NCBI GenBank assembly: GCA_017459485.1
Contig: JAFUCW010000017.1
Location: 1-15,633 of the forward strand
DNA from: Eggerthellaceae bacterium
Lineage (GTDB): Bacteria > Actinomycetota > Coriobacteriia > Coriobacteriales > Eggerthellaceae
DNA: 15,633 nt
Reading direction: 5' to 3'
How positions within the stretch are numbered: the stretch's first letter is position 1; each line of letters opens with the position of its first letter. Of the stretch, positions 12,395 to 15,633 are shown in pieces. Below the pieces are notes generated by a model. It worked only from the letters and a program-made list of their open reading frames with translations. It was not told where the DNA came from and ran no database searches. Both the position numbers and the translations under genes were made by a program.

Positions 12395-15300
12395 CTACAA
12401 ACTGGCTTTCTCGAGCTTGGTCATAACGTTTGCTGGTACAGCTAGCTTACCCCCGAAGACGTAGCCATAGATGATGGTGTTCTTCTTGGCTTTTACGAAG
12501 GCTTCGGCTTGAGCAGAGTTGTTAGCGTCAGCTAGGAGTAGAACGGATTTATTCATGCCACAAAGGGCAGCTCCTGCCAAGGCATCTTTCCAGCCACTCT
12601 TGTTGTTGTCAGCTCGTGCTACGCCAAGCTTATTGGCGCTCATCTTGACAGCAGGCTGGAACTTAATGGAAGCGTACTGGTAGAAGCCGCTGCCACCCGT
12701 GCCGTTCTTAAGCGAACCTGTTGCCCACTCAGCAATCACGCGTGCCGTCTTGTAGGCGTCAGCTCCTGCAAGGCGGGTAACGGCACTTGCGTTGATACCA
12801 GCACTCTTAAGCTGAGTTACAACGCCAGCAGGAAGAGCAAGTGGGCCACCGACAATAATGGCTTTTGTGAACTTGGCGCTCTTAATGTAGGCAATGGTTT
12901 CCTTAGCAAGGGCCTTGTTGGTCTCGGCATACAGTATCGGGCTCTTGGTGGCGTAGGCATACGAGCTAATGGCGAGCGCATCCTTGAAGTTGTTCTGTGT
13001 GGCAATGACGACCGTGTCTGACCTACCCTTCACGAGCTTGGCACACTCAATAGCGCGAAGCGTTGCAGCAGAGGCTGCAGGAGTGCTTGCCTGCGTGCTT
13101 ACCACTGAAGGTGTGCTCGATGCCGCTGAAGTCGTAAGAGCTGGAGCCGCACTAGTTGCGGACTTGCTGCTTGCCTTAGACGCGCTGACATTAACGCGCT
13201 TGACCGTAATACCTAATGCCTTTATCTGCTTTTCGGTATTGGCAGAAACTTCTGCGGTGGAGCCAATGAGGTAGACCGTTTTCACGCCCATACGCTTCAA
13301 TTCGGACTTGGTCTGCGCGGAGAGCGCGCCCTTGGCCGTGGTAAGCATGGGGGCATTGTAGCTACCTGCAAGCGCCGCCGCGGCGAGGCTGTCCTTGAAG
13401 TCTGCGCTGGTGGCCACGACCGCAGTGGTCGCCTTGCCGAACTCCTTGGTTATCTGCTCCATGGTGTCGAGGGAGGCGGAGCCCCACAGGCGCACCCAGC
13501 CCTTGATGGAGAAGGTGAGGCTCTTGCTGCCGCCGTAGTTGGCACCCTTGCCCGCGACGGTGACGGTGGCGGTGCCCACCTTCACGTTGTTCTTGTAGGA
13601 CAGGGTGTAGTCGGTGCCAGCCTTGAGGGTCTTCGTGCCCGACTTCACGGTCAGGCTCTGCGTGAGCGCCTTGCCGGTGTAGGCCTTGTTCGCCACGCCG
13701 CTGACCGTCAGCTTCGGGATAGCGACGGACTTCGTCTGCTCCTTGAAGGCATCGTTCTCGAAGGTGGCGGTGTAGGTTGTCTTGCCGTCCTTGGCAAACG
13801 TGGCCTTGGTCACGGTCGCCTTTGCGGTCACCGTCTCGGTCTCCTCGTGAGAGCCTTCCTTGCACACACGCGTAGCCGTGACGGTCTTGTTGTCCTTAGA
13901 CCATTCGTACGTTGCCTCGCCCCAGTCGTGCTCGAGCGTGTCGATGTCGGCGACGGTCTTCTCCTGCTTGGCGAAGGCCGCGTTGGCGAAGGTTGCAGTG
14001 TAGGTGGTCTCGCCCTTCTCGGTGCAGGTGGGCTGCTTGGTGATCTCGGAGGTGGCTTCCGCAGTCTCGGTCTCCACGTGCGCCGCATCGTTTGCGCACA
14101 CCCTTGTGGCCGTGACCGTGCTGTTGTCGTCCGCCCACGTGTACGTTGCCGCGTCCCAGTCGTGATCGGCGGTAACGGCGAAGGTTATCTTTGCCATGCT
14201 TCCATACGCATCAATCTGCACACTATCCGAATCAGAGTTTTCCACAGTGATTGCCGGCGCACTACTATCATCGTATATGCAATACCCAAATGCGGGATCT
14301 AGATAAACCCGGGCACCATAGGTCTTCTCTCCCTCGATTGTGCCGGATAGAATCGTTTCGTCGGCTTCCCTATCCCACCACTTGCTGCGGCCCGTCTCCA
14401 ATTGGACCGGGGAGCCGTCCTTGACACTGACAGCCGGCCCTTCAGCCATATCTGTACCGCAGAGCGGCTTTTCGACAGCAAGGTCGATAGAGTCTACCAG
14501 CTTGCTAAGCGCAAGATAGAATGTGGTGTCTGAATCTATCTCTTCCCAGTATTGGTCGGCATCTTCAAGGTCGTTCCAGTTGGTGTATGTGTTCAAAGGC
14601 TCTACTGTCGCATAGACCTCTTCTTCATATGGAGCATACTTACCGTTGGTGAAATGATCGATGATACTCTTGTACTTATCTTGATCATAATCATCCAGGT
14701 CTTCTATCGATGTGCCCTTTTGAATGCGGACAGTATATGGCTCAGCCACTGTATATGGTTCGGCCACATCGTCGCCATCTATGGAGGACCCGATGAAGGT
14801 GACGTTGACGAACTCCAGCTTGGGAATGGAAACTTCCTTTGTCTGCGATTCAAAGGCCGGGTTCCTGAAGGTGGCAGTGAAAGTCCTTGTGCCGGCCTCT
14901 TCTTCCGTGGCTTCCTTAGTGACCTCGGATGTCGTCTCAGCTGTCTCGGTCTCGATATGACTGCTGTCATTTCCGCAGGTCCGTGTTGCTGTGGCGGTGT
15001 TATTGTCATCAGACCAGGTATATTCCACCGAGGACCAATCATGCTCCTCCCACAAGGCTTTCACGGTGGTGTCCGCTGTTACCGTAATGGAAGTTCCCGG
15101 AACCTTTTCCTCGGGCTCGACCGATCCTATTTTGACTTCCCACGCCTTCAGACGACACTTGCCTTCAGGCGCACCAAAAGTGTCTGCGCTCGGAAGAATA
15201 TAGCTACCGTTTTCAGCAATTGATTCGGCTTCCTTTGTGCCTGTTCCGCCATTGGGATTAAAGGTCACGGTATATTTCTTTTGGATTATCTCGAAGTCGC

Positions 15301-15633
15301 AAGTAGCTTCTCCGCCTTCGTAATTACTGCTTCCTGCTATGGTTGCCTTTACGGTATATTCGCCAATTTCGCTTGGAACAGTACCCGTATATGTGCCGTC
15401 ATCTGCATCCTTCTTCTTGTATTCGAGCGATGCGGTATCTGCGCCGAAGTCTGCGGTTACATCAGGAGTGCTTGCTTCCTCACCCTTTGCCCAACCAACC
15501 ATCGATACGGCAACGTTGTTCGGCGCCTTCTTAATCTCAAATTCCAGGTTTGTTGTACCGTCGGTAAAGTTCTTTTCGCTGCTTGTTATGCTGACAGTAG
15601 CAGTGCCGGCATTGACGTTATTGTCGTAAGAGA
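12395..15633 (-). CDS. Second giant CWB2-anchored surface protein, 5' end off window
   Basis: The frame stays open through the right edge (it enters as SYDNNVNAGTATV), so the Met at 15500-15502 is internal and the true start lies outside. At least 1079 residues are visible. From the N-terminal side they are an MBG-like strand module (MVGWAKGEEAST...EYTVKATIAGSSNY), an InlB B-repeat-like segment (YTVTFNPNGGTGTKEAES), and an HDW module. Then come the same acidic module as in the neighbour (14165-14812, CGTDM kept), two more HDW modules, a YTGK...DYTLSYKNN module and a three-repeat CWB2 anchor (12398-13493) split by an S/A/T linker. The C-terminal 430 or so residues closely match the neighbouring protein, so the pair arose by duplication. 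The anchor implies attachment to wall polymers on the cell surface. Ligand and signal peptide cannot be seen here. Confidence 0.93.
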   Translation of the reverse strand, partial: SYDNNVNAGTATVSITSSEKNFTDGTTNLEFEIKKAPNNVAVSMVGWAKGEEASTPDVTADFGADTASLEYKKKDADDGTYTGTVPSEIGEYTVKATIAGSSNYEGGEATCDFEIIQKKYTVTFNPNGGTGTKEAESIAENGSYILPSADTFGAPEGKCRLKAWEVKIGSVEPEEKVPGTSITVTADTTVKALWEEHDWSSVEYTWSDDNNTATATRTCGNDSSHIETETAETTSEVTKEATEEEAGTRTFTATFRNPAFESQTKEVSIPKLEFVNVTFIGSSIDGDDVAEPYTVAEPYTVRIQKGTSIEDLDDYDQDKYKSIIDHFTNGKYAPYEEEVYATVEPLNTYTNWNDLEDADQYWEEIDSDTTFYLALSKLVDSIDLAVEKPLCGTDMAEGPAVSVKDGSPVQLETGRSKWWDREADETILSGTIEGEKTYGARVYLDPAFGYCIYDDSSAPAITVENSDSDSVQIDAYGSMAKITFAVTADHDWDAATYTWADDNSTVTATRVCANDAAHVETETAEATSEITKQPTCTEKGETTYTATFANAAFAKQEKTVADIDTLEHDWGEATYEWSKDNKTVTATRVCKEGSHEETETVTAKATVTKATFAKDGKTTYTATFENDAFKEQTKSVAIPKLTVSGVANKAYTGKALTQSLTVKSGTKTLKAGTDYTLSYKNNVKVGTATVTVAGKGANYGGSKSLTFSIKGWVRLWGSASLDTMEQITKEFGKATTAVVATSADFKDSLAAAALAGSYNAPMLTTAKGALSAQTKSELKRMGVKTVYLIGSTAEVSANTEKQIKALGITVKRVNVSASKASSKSATSAAPALTTSAASSTPSVVSTQASTPAASAATLRAIECAKLVKGRSDTVVIATQNNFKDALAISSYAYATKSPILYAETNKALAKETIAYIKSAKFTKAIIVGGPLALPAGVVTQLKSAGINASAVTRLAGADAYKTARVIAEWATGSLKNGTGGSGFYQYASIKFQPAVKMSANKLGVARADNNKSGWKDALAGAALCGMNKSVLLLADANNSAQAEAFVKAKKNTIIYGYVFGGKLAVPANVMTKLEKASL
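14730..14765 (-). repeat. 18-bp in-frame tandem duplication
   Basis: Positions 14730-14747 and 14748-14765 are two copies of an 18-bp unit differing at three sites. They produce the doubled hexapeptide in VAEPYTVAEPYTV at the start of the acidic module. The neighbouring paralogue has a single copy, so the duplication arose in this gene. Confidence 0.85.

Noticed and set aside
15500..15502. ATG as the start of the second surface-protein gene
   Set aside because: The frame remains open to the window edge and codes for a typical NVNAGTATV strand module, so this Met is internal.

Overview
The window looks like a moderately high-GC Gram-positive chromosome, most likely class Coriobacteriia (Eggerthella/Slackia-like). 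This is an inference from three things together: a T-box-controlled ECF transporter, Sec and Tat lipoproteins, and very large secreted proteins anchored by cell-wall-binding repeat 2 (CWB2) domains. No rRNA, tRNA or universal marker is present to fix the taxon.

Layout. (1) 1-141: the last 36 codons and probable right end of an IS3-family element. (2) 202-4044: a tryptophan-uptake operon. A promoter is followed by a T-box leader whose codon (TGG) and acceptor-reading base (C, pairing with G73) both point to tRNA-Trp, then a terminator. After it come a TrpP-like ECF S component, two ECF ATPases and EcfT. The last three genes overlap and look translationally coupled; a GC-rich hairpin separates them from trpP. 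(3) 4045-4461: a gene-free stretch with GC-rich hairpins, a perfect 31-bp inverted repeat and a 10-bp triplicate repeat. (4) 4462-5210: a partner-switching pair, an anti-anti-sigma STAS protein and an RsbW/SpoIIAB-type kinase, with no sigma factor beside it. (5) 5226-7126: a lipoprotein form of MTA/SAH nucleosidase (minus strand), a Tat-type lipoprotein carrying a phosphoglycerate mutase with its middle missing (plus strand), and a small uncharacterised protein (minus strand). (6) 7204-15633: two head-to-tail minus-strand genes for giant cell-wall proteins, the second running off the right edge. They share a C-terminal CWB2 anchor, 'HDW' modules and a roughly 210-residue acidic module I do not recognise. 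The first also has a ten-unit glycine-rich beta-helix-like array. A cluster of hairpins lies between them.

How the parts work together. The first third is one regulatory and transport unit: uncharged tRNA-Trp should allow read-through into trpP and the ECF energising module. The right half is a surface-exposed, recombining paralogue pair with signs of sequence exchange. The middle is accessory in character (lipoproteins, a gutted gene, palindromic repeats). The most unusual points are the paired defects in the two ECF ATPases, which would fall in one composite ATP site; the exported nucleosidase; the internally deleted Tat-mutase; the shared unknown module; and the hairpin cluster.
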